Assembly (NCBI RefSeq): GCF_024448935.1
Contig: NZ_JAMOIE010000045.1
Coordinates: 1 to 39,401 of the forward strand
DNA: 39,401 nt
Direction of reading: 5' to 3'
From: Stutzerimonas stutzeri
Lineage (GTDB): Bacteria > Pseudomonadota > Gammaproteobacteria > Pseudomonadales > Pseudomonadaceae
Positions 8,203 to 16,671 of this stretch are shown one piece after another (the first letter of the stretch is position 1; the number at the start of each line of letters is the position of its first letter). The notes under the pieces are model-generated. The model searched no databases. It was not told the origin of the DNA and saw nothing but the letters and a program-made list of their open reading frames with translations. A program made the translations under genes and the position numbers.

Positions 8203-8980
8203 CTACTGCTCTGCTACCGGCGTATCGACCGAAACCTGATCACTTTCGCCGTAACGCTTCTGGCAGCGCTCGCAACAGAAGCTGCGGCGTTTGCTGCGAC
8301 CCAGCGACTTGGCTTTGACGAAGGGAATCTGGCAGCGCGGGCAGGTGGTCCTGGTATGCGCCAGCCAGTGTGCTTTCAAGGTGCCTTCGCGCTTCCACTG
8401 CAGGCATTCGAAACTGTAGGTGCGTACCTCTTTGGCCAACTCGCGCAGCTTGGCCGCCGACAGGTCGCCGATCAGCGACAGTGGATGGATGCGGGTGCGA
8501 AATAGCACCTCGTGCTTGATGATGTTGCCGGAGCCGGAAAACAGCGTTTGATCCAGCAGTGCATCGCAGGCCAGCAGTCGCGGCCGCGTGCGCAGTTTTT
8601 TCAGCGTTGTGCGGTTGTCCCAGGCCTCGCTCATGACGTCCGCACCCCAGTCGTACGCCTCCTCCAGCGAGCCTTCGATAAACTGCACCGAGCAGCCTTA
8701 GAAATTCAGCTCACCGTTCGGGAAACCCAGGCTCAGGCGCGGCGCGGACTCCTTGCGCTCGTTGATCCGGTAGCTGCCGAACAGCAGCAGGTGGATACGC
8801 AAGGACAGGTCATCCAGCTCGATCCAGGAAGTGTTTGCCCCATCTGCGGAACGAACGCACCGTCCGGCCGACCAACCGCGCCTTGTCGAGCTTGGCGCTA
8901 CCCTCTGCGCGTTCGATGGACTTGCCGGTGAATGCGGCCACTTCTTCGCGAAGGATGACGATGGATGGGCCTTCAGGCAT
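8203..8980 (-). pseudogene. Broken Nei/Fpg-type DNA glycosylase gene
   Basis: Reading from the ATG at 8978-8980, the protein begins MPEGPSIVILREEVAAF. This is the Fpg/Nei start, with catalytic Pro2 and Glu3. After ...WGKHFL the frame is lost: an extra G near 8824-8825 turns LIELDD into LDRAG-stop. The next frame continues SLRIHLLLFGSYRINERK until a TAA at 8698-8700, in NF-stop-GCSVQFIEG, where a tyrosine codon is expected. The remaining 160 residues carry the helix-two-turn-helix region and the zinc finger CPRC...CERC. Two independent lesions suggest a true pseudogene rather than one sequencing error. A 161-aa C-terminal piece alone would lack the catalytic residues. Confidence 0.85.
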
Positions 8981-9200
8981 GGCGATATCGCTTCGACTGG
9001 GGGCGTTAACAATATCGACTGGGGTCGGCTGAGAAGGTGCGGCTGGGGTTAACTCAATTAATAGCAAAAACCCGACAGGCTTGAGACCAACGGTCAGACG
9101 AACCACCTCGGCTTGCTCAGTACTGCCTCGCGAGAACCAGAGACGGTGATACGCACCCCGCGTTTGGCGAGGCACGAGCATCGTGTTTCTTGACTTTCGA

Positions 9201-10535
9201 TCAGGCCGACAGGTAACCCCAGACCCAGATGGTGCCGCCAAAAATGATTCCCAGGTAACCCAGGATCAGCACCATATAGCCCATCACGTCGCGTAACTTC
9301 AGCTTGGATATTGCCAGCACCGGCAATATCCAGAACGGCTGGATCATGTTGGTCCACTGGTCACCTACCTGTACGCCAAGTGCCGTCGCGGCAAACGACG
9401 CGTTCAGCTCGCGCGCCGCCTCGATCACCACCGGCCCCTGTACGGCCCACTGACCTCCACCGGACGGCGCGAGAATGTTGATCAGCCCTCCGCTGATGAA
9501 CGACCAGATCGGCAGCGTTTCGGCGGTGGAGATTTGTACAAACAGCTCTGCGAACGAGACCACCAGGCCAGAACCGACGAGGATGCCCATGATGCCGGCG
9601 TAGAAGGGATACTGAACGATGATCCCCGATACGATCTTGACGCCTTCGCCGAGCGCCGCCAGGTAGCGGGCCGGCGATGCGAACAGCAGAATGCCGAGAA
9701 AGACGAAGATGAAGTTGACGGTGTTGAGGTCCAGCGAACCGCCATCGGCGAAATGCAGGCCTACATAGACCATCCCCAGCAGGCCAATGACGATACCGAC
9801 CACCTTGCTATGGTTCATCCGGTCTGCAAGGGTCACGTCCCGTTGGCCATCCAGACTCGGCTCGAACGGCACGGCTACGGTGGCCGGGTCGATTTCGACA
9901 ATGTTCCCGGCGCCCTTAGGGTGCAGCCAGGCGTTGAACAGCGGCAAGGTCAGCAGTATCAGTGCAGAAGCGATCAGCAGCGGTCCGCTGAAGATCGTTT
10001 CCGACAGCGGTACCAGGCCCATGCGGCCCTGCAGAAAATGCCCTTCGGTGGCGATCAGCAATGGCACACTGCCAGACAGGCCGATGCCGTATACCGAAAA
10101 GCCGGAAAATGCCGCCGCGATTACCAACGGGTAGTGCAAGCCTGGCACCTTCAGTGCCAATTTCTGAGCGACGACGCTACCGATCACCAGGCCGAACCCC
10201 CAGTTCAGCCAACTGCCGATGATGCCCACCAGGGTAGCGACGACAATCGCCGCAAACGGCGTGCGCACGGTACCGGCGATGCGGTCGAGTATCCCATCGA
10301 CGAAGGGAGTGCGAGCCAGGATGTAGCCCGCCAGGAGGATGACAGTCATCTGCATGCTGAACGCGAGCAAATTCCAGAAGCCATCGCCCCAGTAGCGGGT
10401 CGCGTCGAGCGGGCTCGTGCCCTCGACGAGCACCGCGAGAATCAGCGTGATTACGGTGAGACCAATCGCGATCACGAGTGGATCTGGCATGTAGCGATTG
10501 ACGAGACGCGTAAAGAAATTGGCTAGCGCGTTCAT
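9201..10535 (-). CDS. atoE: Short-chain fatty acid transporter, AtoE family
   Basis: 444 aa integral membrane protein with about ten or more hydrophobic segments, beginning MNALANFFTRLVNRYMPDPL, the family's usual N-terminus, and ending in a membrane segment (LILGYLGIIFGGTIWVWGYL). Conserved glycine-rich stretches such as GSWLNWGFGLVIGSV and ILAPSGGGQWAVQGPV are visible. AtoE-type proteins take up acetoacetate, butyrate and related acids. A ribosome site AAGGAAA lies just before the ATG at 10533-10535. It is divergent from the four-gene operon starting at 10870, with twin palindrome pairs between. The actual substrate may be the acid degraded by that operon; this is inference. Confidence 0.88.
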   Translation of the reverse strand: MNALANFFTRLVNRYMPDPLVIAIGLTVITLILAVLVEGTSPLDATRYWGDGFWNLLAFSMQMTVILLAGYILARTPFVDGILDRIAGTVRTPFAAIVVATLVGIIGSWLNWGFGLVIGSVVAQKLALKVPGLHYPLVIAAAFSGFSVYGIGLSGSVPLLIATEGHFLQGRMGLVPLSETIFSGPLLIASALILLTLPLFNAWLHPKGAGNIVEIDPATVAVPFEPSLDGQRDVTLADRMNHSKVVGIVIGLLGMVYVGLHFADGGSLDLNTVNFIFVFLGILLFASPARYLAALGEGVKIVSGIIVQYPFYAGIMGILVGSGLVVSFAELFVQISTAETLPIWSFISGGLINILAPSGGGQWAVQGPVVIEAARELNASFAATALGVQVGDQWTNMIQPFWILPVLAISKLKLRDVMGYMVLILGYLGIIFGGTIWVWGYLSA

Positions 10536-10598
10536 GACGTTTCCTTGGCAATTATTTTTAATGGCGACGACAGTAGGTGAGCAAGCTCAGCGCGTGCA

Positions 10599-10632
10599 AT
10601 TCGATAATCGATTTTTAGTTCGATAATCGAAC
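10599..10632. promoter_or_regulatory. Tandem palindromic operators, atoE-proximal pair
   Basis: Two 15-mers are centred 19 bp apart: ATTCGATAATCGATT (10599-10613) and GTTCGATAATCGAAC (10618-10632), the latter a perfect 7-1-7 palindrome. They lie 64-97 bp before the atoE start. They resemble the IclR-type PcaR site GTTCGATAATCGCAC described in Pseudomonas putida. The regulator itself is not encoded in the neighbourhood. Confidence 0.6.
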
Positions 10633-10721
10633 AGTCATTTACCCGTACCTTTAGTGTCGCTGCGCTTGGCCAACGCTCTATAACTGTTAGCAGGACGACG
10701 CCGAACGTCGCCATCAGAACC

Positions 10722-10755
10722 GTTCGATTACCGAACATCTATTCGAACATCGGAT
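10722..10755. promoter_or_regulatory. Tandem palindromic operators, operon-proximal pair
   Basis: GTTCGATTACCGAAC (10722-10736, one mismatch to a perfect palindrome) and the weaker ATTCGAACATCGGAT (10741-10755) are again centred 19 bp apart, matching the geometry of the pair at 10599-10632. They lie 115-148 bp upstream of the gene starting at 10870. The remainder of the 334-bp control region shows no gene. Confidence 0.5.
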
Positions 10756-10869
10756 TGCATTGCCGGGCGAGCGCCTCGTACCTTCTCAGCACTCACCGCT
10801 GTCGCTTTGCGCCAATCGAGGCGAGAGCGGTCCACTTTGGGCCATGCGTCCAGTAACCGGGGCTCCTCA

Positions 10870-11154
10870 ATGCTCTTTCTCGTGCACATGCAAGTGAACA
10901 TCCCCCACGACCCCGACCCGACCGCCGCTGCGGCATTGATCGCTGAGGAAAAGGCTTATTCGCAGGAACTGCAGCGCGACGGCCGCTGGCGTCACCTTTG
11001 GCGGGTCGTCGGCCAGTACGCCAATTACAGCGTCTTCGATGTCGCCGGAAACGACGAGCTGCATTTGATGCTCAGCGCATTGCCGCTGTATCCCTACATG
11101 ACCCTAGAGGTCACGCCGCTGGCCCAGCACCCGTCTGCGCTGGCAGCAAACTGA
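10870..11154 (+). CDS. Muconolactone delta-isomerase-like protein
   Basis: 94 aa, the size of CatC subunits (about 96 aa). The pattern MLFLVHMQVNIP..DP..AA.LIAEEKAYSQELQRDGRWRHLWRVVGQYANYSVFDV..LH..LSALPLYPYM follows CatC closely. CatC isomerises muconolactone in the beta-ketoadipate pathway as a decamer. No catA or catB is present here, so the substrate is probably a different lactone or unsaturated acid. First gene of a tight operon with 11162, 11484 and 12554. Start ATG 10870 fits the family N-terminus; the ribosome site is weak. Confidence 0.85.
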   Translation: MLFLVHMQVNIPHDPDPTAAAALIAEEKAYSQELQRDGRWRHLWRVVGQYANYSVFDVAGNDELHLMLSALPLYPYMTLEVTPLAQHPSALAAN

Positions 11155-11161
11155 GGTCCTT

Positions 11162-11458
11162 ATGCCCTATCTGATCGAAACCTTCGACAAGCCCGGCCAC
11201 CAGCAGCTGCGACGCGACACCCGCGACGAACATCTGCGCTTTCTCGAGGCGAATAAGGCAATCCTTCTGGCGTGCGGTGCCAAGCTTGCCGACGATGGCA
11301 GCGACCTGGGTGGCGGCCTCTATATCGTCGACCTCGAGACGCGCGCCGAAGCTGAACACTTCATTGCCGAGGACCCGTTCAGCCACATCGAACTGTTCGA
11401 GCGCGTCACCATCACACGCTGGCGCAAGGCCTATGTTGCAGGCCAATGCTATCTGTGA
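11162..11458 (+). CDS. YciI-like protein
   Basis: 98 aa. It belongs to the YciI/YCII-related ferredoxin-like family: a short beta-alpha-beta fold with HLRFLEANKAILLACGAKLADDG, GLYIVDLETRAEAEHFIAEDPF and FERVTITRWRKAY visible. Members are small, often enzyme-associated proteins with a conserved His/Asp pair; a few act as dehydrochlorinases or hydrolases on lactone-like substrates, but most are unassigned. The gap to the preceding gene is 7 bp and to the next 25 bp, so it is co-transcribed. Start ATG 11162. Confidence 0.85.
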   Translation: MPYLIETFDKPGHQQLRRDTRDEHLRFLEANKAILLACGAKLADDGSDLGGGLYIVDLETRAEAEHFIAEDPFSHIELFERVTITRWRKAYVAGQCYL

Positions 11459-11483
11459 CGCACAACCCACTGAGGGGTAGCGA

Positions 11484-12536
11484 ATGACCAATCCACGCTG
11501 GAAAAATCGTCCGGATGGCTCGAACTGGGGTGAGTTTGGTGACGACGACCAACTCGGCAGGCTGAACTTGATCACCGCTGAGAAAGTCCTCCAAGGCATC
11601 GCCGAGGTGCGTGACGGCAAGGCGTTCTGTCTCAGCCTGCCGCTCGACTACCCCGGCGGTAGCGGGCTTAATCCCAACCGCCATCCTCCCGTGCTGCGAC
11701 CAACGCTGCGCCAGGGCGCGGTCAACTTCAATTTCCGCTTGGGCGACCTGCAGGCCGGACGGCCCGACGTCCTCAGTGACGATCTGGCAATCTTGCACCT
11801 GCAGTACTCGACCCAGTGGGACAGCCTGGCCCACGTCGGCGCGCTATTCGATGTCGACGGCGACGGCGTTCCTGAGCCGATGTACTACAACGGCTTCGCC
11901 GCCGGCGATCTGATCCGCGGTCCGCAACACCCGGACGATGCGGGCGTGCAGGAGCGCATGCGTCCCCAGAGTACGTCTGGGGCGGGTGCGCTGGGCATCG
12001 AACGCATGGCTGAAACCGGCGTGCAGGGGCGCGCCGCGCTGATCGATTTGCACGCCCATCTGGGCGATGCGCACACGCTGGTTGGTTACGACACGCTGAT
12101 GCGTGTGCTCGAGGCTGACCGGGTCGAAGTCGAGCGCGGCGACATTGTCTGTCTGCATACCGGGTTCGCCGACGCGGTGCTGGCCATGGGGGGCCAGCCT
12201 GACTCGCAGACACTGACCCAGAGCTGTGCAGTGCTCGACGGGCGCGACGAAAAGCTGCTCCAGTGGATCACCGACAGCGAACTGGCGGCTCTTGCCGCTG
12301 ACAATTACGCCGTCGAGGCCTACCCGGCCGCGGGCGGCGACGCATGTTGTGCTGCCTTGCCCCTTCACCACCACTGTTTGTTCAAACTTGGCGTCCACCT
12401 CGGCGAACTCTGGCACCTCGGTCCGCTGGCCGCGCACCTGCGTGGCCAGGGCCGTTACCGTTTCTTCCTGACCGCCCCGCCGCTACGGCTGCCGGGGGCT
12501 GTCGGTTCACCGCTGACCCCGGTCGCGACCGTCTAA
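11484..12536 (+). CDS. Cyclase-family (kynurenine formamidase-like) hydrolase
   Basis: 350 aa, of the long (about 320-350 aa) type of the PF04199 cyclase family, metal-dependent hydrolases or cyclases related to kynurenine formamidase. The usual metal motif HxGTHxDxxxH is altered here to QYSTQWDSLAH (about residues 107-117), keeping Asp113 and His117 but replacing both leading histidines with glutamine. Downstream, DIVCLHTGFADAV, AADNYAVEAYP and PLHHHCLFKLGVHLGELWHL are conserved-looking. A ribosome site AGGGGTAGCG precedes the ATG at 11484. Within this operon it may open or hydrate a ring or lactone intermediate; the substrate is unknown. Confidence 0.85.
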   Translation: MTNPRWKNRPDGSNWGEFGDDDQLGRLNLITAEKVLQGIAEVRDGKAFCLSLPLDYPGGSGLNPNRHPPVLRPTLRQGAVNFNFRLGDLQAGRPDVLSDDLAILHLQYSTQWDSLAHVGALFDVDGDGVPEPMYYNGFAAGDLIRGPQHPDDAGVQERMRPQSTSGAGALGIERMAETGVQGRAALIDLHAHLGDAHTLVGYDTLMRVLEADRVEVERGDIVCLHTGFADAVLAMGGQPDSQTLTQSCAVLDGRDEKLLQWITDSELAALAADNYAVEAYPAAGGDACCAALPLHHHCLFKLGVHLGELWHLGPLAAHLRGQGRYRFFLTAPPLRLPGAVGSPLTPVATV

Positions 12537-12553
12537 TTGCCTGCGAGAATTTC

Positions 12554-13255
12554 ATGAGCCTACCAAGAGTCCTGATCACCGGCGGCGCAGCCGGCATCGG
12601 TGCCGCCACCGCCGAACGCTGTCGTGAAGACGGTTACGAGCCGATCGTCATCGACCGCGACGGTGATGACATTCGCGCCGACCTGTCCGACCCCGAGGCC
12701 ACTGCCGAGGCGCTGCGCGAAGCCTTGGCCGGAGGCCCGATTACCCGCCTGGTCAATAACGTCGGCATGGTCTGCCCGGCTCCCGCCGACGAGCAGACGC
12801 TGGCCGAACTGGACCGCGTGATGGCACTGAACCTGCGTTGCGCCATGCAATGCATGCAGGCGCTGCTGCCAGGCATGAAGGAAGCCGGCTTCGGGCGCAT
12901 CGTCAACATGGCCTCGCGGGCTGCGCTGGGCAAGGAGCTGCGCACCGCCTACGCAGCAAGCAAAGCCGCGCTGATCGGCATGACCCGCGTCTGGGCGCTG
13001 GAGCTGGGCACGCACGGCATCACCGCTAACGCGGTCGGCCCCGGCCCGATCCGCACCGAGCTATTCGACCGCGCAAACCCGCCCGGCGCGCCCCGCACAC
13101 AGAAAATCATCGACTCAGTGCCGGTCAAGCGCGTCGGAATACCTGACGACGTTGCGCACGCCGTCGCCTACCTGCTCGACGAGCGAAGCGGCTTCGTGAC
13201 GGGGCAGACGCTTTATGTCTGCGGCGGCATGACAGTGGGTGTGGTCGACGTCTGA
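12554..13255 (+). CDS. Short-chain dehydrogenase/reductase (SDR)
   Basis: 233 aa classical SDR. The Rossmann motif TGGAAGIG is at about residues 9-16, NNVG near 69, the catalytic serine in IVNMASRAA and the YxxxK pair in YAASK, followed by GPGPIRTELF and a terminal GFVTGQTLYVCGG. It oxidises or reduces a hydroxyl/keto group with NAD(P). The start ATG at 12554, 17 bp after the cyclase stop, is preferred over an upstream in-frame start inside that gene, because MSLPRVLITGG is the standard N-terminus. Last gene of the operon. Substrate unknown. Confidence 0.9.
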   Translation: MSLPRVLITGGAAGIGAATAERCREDGYEPIVIDRDGDDIRADLSDPEATAEALREALAGGPITRLVNNVGMVCPAPADEQTLAELDRVMALNLRCAMQCMQALLPGMKEAGFGRIVNMASRAALGKELRTAYAASKAALIGMTRVWALELGTHGITANAVGPGPIRTELFDRANPPGAPRTQKIIDSVPVKRVGIPDDVAHAVAYLLDERSGFVTGQTLYVCGGMTVGVVDV

Positions 13256-13384
13256 TCCTGACACCTGAACACTACCCGAGGACTGCAAGGGCAACGCCGC
13301 TGGTGGCTCGAAGCGCTGCTCAGCTCAAGCAGTCAGCGCGTGACGGCTTCGGTGAAAAACCGCGACTGTATTAATCGCTGCGAC

Positions 13385-14281
13385 TCACCAGGCTAGCTGC
13401 AAACTGCTTTCGAAGTGCCGTTCGTTGGAGGTCAGCGGGTCGCGAAACGTCAGCCCACGTGCAAGCAGCTTGAGAGGCTTCGAATAGTCGTCCTGATCAC
13501 GCCGCGCCCGCTCGATCAGCTCGGGGTAGAACGGGTCGTTGCAGATGCCGGCCCCCAGCGTGGCCATCTGCAGACGCAGTTGATGCTTGCGCCCGGTGAC
13601 TGGATAAAGCGCATAGCGCCAGAGCTCGCCGCGGCGTTCGAGCACCTCGATGCGCGTCTCGCTGTTGGGTTCGCCGTCGCCCTTTTTCATCAGGAAGAAC
13701 GGTTCGCCGTCGACCATGTGCAAGCGTTCATCACGCGGAAAGTCCAGATCAGGCAGCGCCGGGCAGATCGCCTCGTAGTGCTTGCCGATCTTGCGTTCGC
13801 GAAACAGCGCCTGGTAACGGCCACGGCTCTCGGGATTGGTAGAAAACAGCACCAGCCCGGCGGTCAGGCGATCGATGCGATGGATCGGCACCAGATCGGG
13901 ATTGCCCACACGCTTGCTCAGGCGCGCCAGCAGGGTCTCGTTGACGTATTCCCCAGCCGGCATCACGGGCAGGAAGTGCGGCTTGTCGGCTACCAGCAGG
14001 TGCTCGTCGAGGTGCAGGATCTGCTCCTCGAAGGGAATCGGTTTCTCGTCCGGCACCTCGCGAAAGTAATAGACCTTCAACCCGACCCGATAAGGCTGCG
14101 TCGCCTCCAGTGGCTGCCCGTCGGCGCCGAGTACGCGCCCTCGCACGAAGCGATCGGCCCAGGTGTCGCGGTCAATCGACGGAAAATGCGCGCACAGGCA
14201 GTCGAGCACCGTCGCCCAGTCGCCCTGGGGGAGATGCAGCGTGCTGCGAGCGTCTGGGGCGGGCATGGACATGGCGACCAC
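13385..14281 (-). CDS. RluA-family pseudouridine synthase
   Basis: 298 aa. The catalytic-aspartate motif is visible as HRIDRLTAGLVLF, preceded by LVADKPHFLPVMPAGEYVNETLLARL and followed by KHYEAI and GRKHQLRLQMATLG, all typical of RluA-type enzymes that isomerise uridine in RNA. The first 60 residues are a family-specific extension with an S4-like character. The target RNA position cannot be told from the sequence. Several starts are possible (ATG at 14281, 14272 or 14266); the first is given. Not linked to the SDR operon, which converges on it. Confidence 0.88.
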   Translation of the reverse strand: MVAMSMPAPDARSTLHLPQGDWATVLDCLCAHFPSIDRDTWADRFVRGRVLGADGQPLEATQPYRVGLKVYYFREVPDEKPIPFEEQILHLDEHLLVADKPHFLPVMPAGEYVNETLLARLSKRVGNPDLVPIHRIDRLTAGLVLFSTNPESRGRYQALFRERKIGKHYEAICPALPDLDFPRDERLHMVDGEPFFLMKKGDGEPNSETRIEVLERRGELWRYALYPVTGRKHQLRLQMATLGAGICNDPFYPELIERARRDQDDYSKPLKLLARGLTFRDPLTSNERHFESSLQLAW

Positions 14282-14611
14282 CGTCTGAACGAAGAGGCGC
14301 GGGATGATACTTCAACATCGCGGCCGAGGCGTGGCAGTGCCGTTGGCTGGCCTCGACCGGAAGCGATTTCAACCGCGACGAGGACGGCAGTCTCTTTCAT
14401 ACCTTTTCTGCCTACCACCGTAGCGCCGAAGAAGAGGTTCGTCCGTCACCCGGGTGAGCTTTTGGGAAACCCTCACGGCCCAGTCCGGTCCAGACGTGAA
14501 CAGCCAGGCAGAGGGTTGCGAAGGCCGCTTCGTTGCGCAGCGCATGCGGCATGCCTTGAGATTCCAGCCCCCTGTGTCTGAACGCTCACGCCCAGACCAC
14601 GCGAGGTTTCC
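14282..14611. other. Intergenic region upstream of the TPP enzyme gene
   Basis: 330 bp between divergent genes. No convincing small gene is seen; frames through it are shadows. An imperfect dyad, GTCCGGTCCAGAC, lies in the second half. A ribosome site GCGAGG is at about 14601-14606, before the ATG at 14612. No strong sigma-70 promoter was recognised. Confidence 0.4.
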
Positions 14612-16423
14612 ATGCCAATGACAGTCGGTGACTACGTAATCGAACGCCTCTACCAATGGGGCGTGCGCCGCATTTATGGCTACCCCGGCGACGGCATCAA
14701 CGGTGTGTTCGGCGCGCTGAATCGCTCCAATGAAAAGATCCGTTTCATTCAGGCCCGGCATGAGGAAATGGCCGCGTTCATGGCTTCGGCCGATGCCAAG
14801 TTCAGCGGCGGCCTGGGGGTTTGTATCGCCACGTCCGGCCCGGGTGCGGCGCATCTGATTACCGGTCTCTATGACGCACGACTGGACCACATGCCGGTGC
14901 TGGCCATCACCGGTCAGAAATCGCGTACCTCACTGGGCAGCCACTACCAGCAGGAAATCGACCTGCCGGCGCTGTTCAAGGATGTGTCCGGTGCGTTCGT
15001 CGAGCAGGCCAGCGCACCGCCGCAGGTTCGGCATTTGATCGACCGGGCGATCCGCACCGCAGTGGGCGAGCGCAAGGTCGCCACCATCATCCTGCCGAGC
15101 GACTTGCAGGACGTCGAGTACAGCGAGCCTCCCCGCGCCCACGGGGCCGTGCATTCCGGCATTGGCTATACGCGGCCGAAGATGGTGCCCTACGAAGCTG
15201 ACCTGCAGCGTGCCGCCGAGGTGCTCAACGACGGCAACAAGGTCGCCATTCTGGTGGGTGCCGGTGCGTTGAATGCCACCGACGAGGTCATCGCCGTGGC
15301 CGAGAAACTCGGGGCTGGCGTTGCCAAGGCGCTGCTGGGCAAGGCTGCCGTGCCTGATGATCTGCCTTGGGTCACCGGCTCTATCGGCCTGTTGGGCACG
15401 GAGCCGAGCTACAAGCTGATGACCGAGTGCGACACCCTGCTGATGATCGGTTCGGGCTTCCCCTACTCCGAATTCCTGCCTGAAGAAGGTCAGGCCCGCG
15501 GCGTGCAGATCGACCTCAAGGCCGACATGCTGAGCATCCGTTATCCGATGGACGTGAACCTTCAGGGCGACTCGGCTGAAACCCTGCGCGCGCTGCTGCC
15601 CCTGCTGCAGGCGAAGACCGAGCGCAAATGGCGCAAGCGCGTTGAACAGTGGCGCATGGATTGGGAAAGCGTGCTGGAGAAGCGAGCCCTGGTGGAGGCC
15701 AACCCGATCAACCCGCAGCGCGTCGCCTTCGAGCTGTCACCACGGCTGCCGGATTACTCGATCATCACCAGCGACTCGGGCTCCTGCGCCAACTGGTATG
15801 CCCGCGATGTGAAGATGCGCCGCGGCATGATGGGCTCGCTCTCCGGCGGCCTGGCTTCGATGGGTGCAGCGGTGCCCTATGCCATTGCCGCCAAGTTCTG
15901 CCACCCGGAGCGCCCGGTAGTGGCGATGGTCGGTGATGGCGCCATGCAGATGAACAACATGGACGAGCTGATCACGGTCGCCAAGTACTGGAAGGAATGG
16001 CAGAACCCGCAGTGGATCTGCTGCGTGTTCAACAACGAGGACCTCAATCAGGTCACCTGGGAACAGCGCGTGATGGAGGGCGACCCGAAATTCGAGGCGT
16101 CGCAGGACATTCCCAACGTGCCTTACCACCGCTTCGCCGAATCCATTGGTCTGATCGGCCTCTACGTCGACCGTGAGGATCAGGTCGCGGCAGCCTGGGA
16201 CAAGGCCTTCGCGGCGGATCGGCCGGTGTTGATCGACTTCAAGACCGACCCGGACGTACCGCCACTGCCCCCGCACATCACGCTGGAACAGGCCAAAGCT
16301 TACGCCTCGGTACTGCTGCATGGTGATCCGGATCAGGCCGGGATCATCAAGCAATCGGCCAAGCAGGTGCTCGGCAAGTTCATGCCTGGGCGTGACAGGG
16401 ATGAAGACAAGGACAAGGGATGA
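14612..16423 (+). CDS. TPP-dependent pyruvate oxidase-like enzyme
   Basis: 603 aa. It has the three-domain layout of pyruvate oxidase and acetolactate synthase: an N-terminal TPP-pyrimidine domain with the activating glutamate in RHEEMAAFMA, a central domain (about 190-330), and a C-terminal TPP-pyrophosphate domain with GDGAMQMNNMDEL...VFNNEDL. The likely reaction is oxidative or non-oxidative decarboxylation of pyruvate (PoxB-like), but the acceptor is unclear. A lysine/aspartate-rich tail (GRDRDEDKDKG) is present instead of PoxB's lipid-binding helix. GCGAGG precedes the ATG. It is monocistronic as far as can be seen. Confidence 0.85.
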   Translation: MPMTVGDYVIERLYQWGVRRIYGYPGDGINGVFGALNRSNEKIRFIQARHEEMAAFMASADAKFSGGLGVCIATSGPGAAHLITGLYDARLDHMPVLAITGQKSRTSLGSHYQQEIDLPALFKDVSGAFVEQASAPPQVRHLIDRAIRTAVGERKVATIILPSDLQDVEYSEPPRAHGAVHSGIGYTRPKMVPYEADLQRAAEVLNDGNKVAILVGAGALNATDEVIAVAEKLGAGVAKALLGKAAVPDDLPWVTGSIGLLGTEPSYKLMTECDTLLMIGSGFPYSEFLPEEGQARGVQIDLKADMLSIRYPMDVNLQGDSAETLRALLPLLQAKTERKWRKRVEQWRMDWESVLEKRALVEANPINPQRVAFELSPRLPDYSIITSDSGSCANWYARDVKMRRGMMGSLSGGLASMGAAVPYAIAAKFCHPERPVVAMVGDGAMQMNNMDELITVAKYWKEWQNPQWICCVFNNEDLNQVTWEQRVMEGDPKFEASQDIPNVPYHRFAESIGLIGLYVDREDQVAAAWDKAFAADRPVLIDFKTDPDVPPLPPHITLEQAKAYASVLLHGDPDQAGIIKQSAKQVLGKFMPGRDRDEDKDKG

Positions 16424-16671
16424 CCGGGACACGGCCTGACACTGCGCGAGGCCGATGCTCGCCGCTACGCAATCTGTCGGGGACGCATGGTTTCACGGAC
16501 GCAACTCAGGCTACTGGCCGTTGGCGCCACCACTGCGCTGGGGCTCGCTGCACTGAGCTGGCAGAAGCACGAGAAACGCCGTCGCGGTCTGCTGTTCAGC
16601 CCTGGCGAGAGCTTGCCGGTCTTGCCTTCCATCTGGAATTGTCGGGGCCCCCACTTCGTCTGGAATGCCTT

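Noticed and set aside
9062..9085. Rho-independent terminator for atoE
   Set aside because: A GGGTTTTTG run is seen on the minus strand, but the preceding stem is only two to four pairs with a mismatch, and it lies over 100 bp past the stop.
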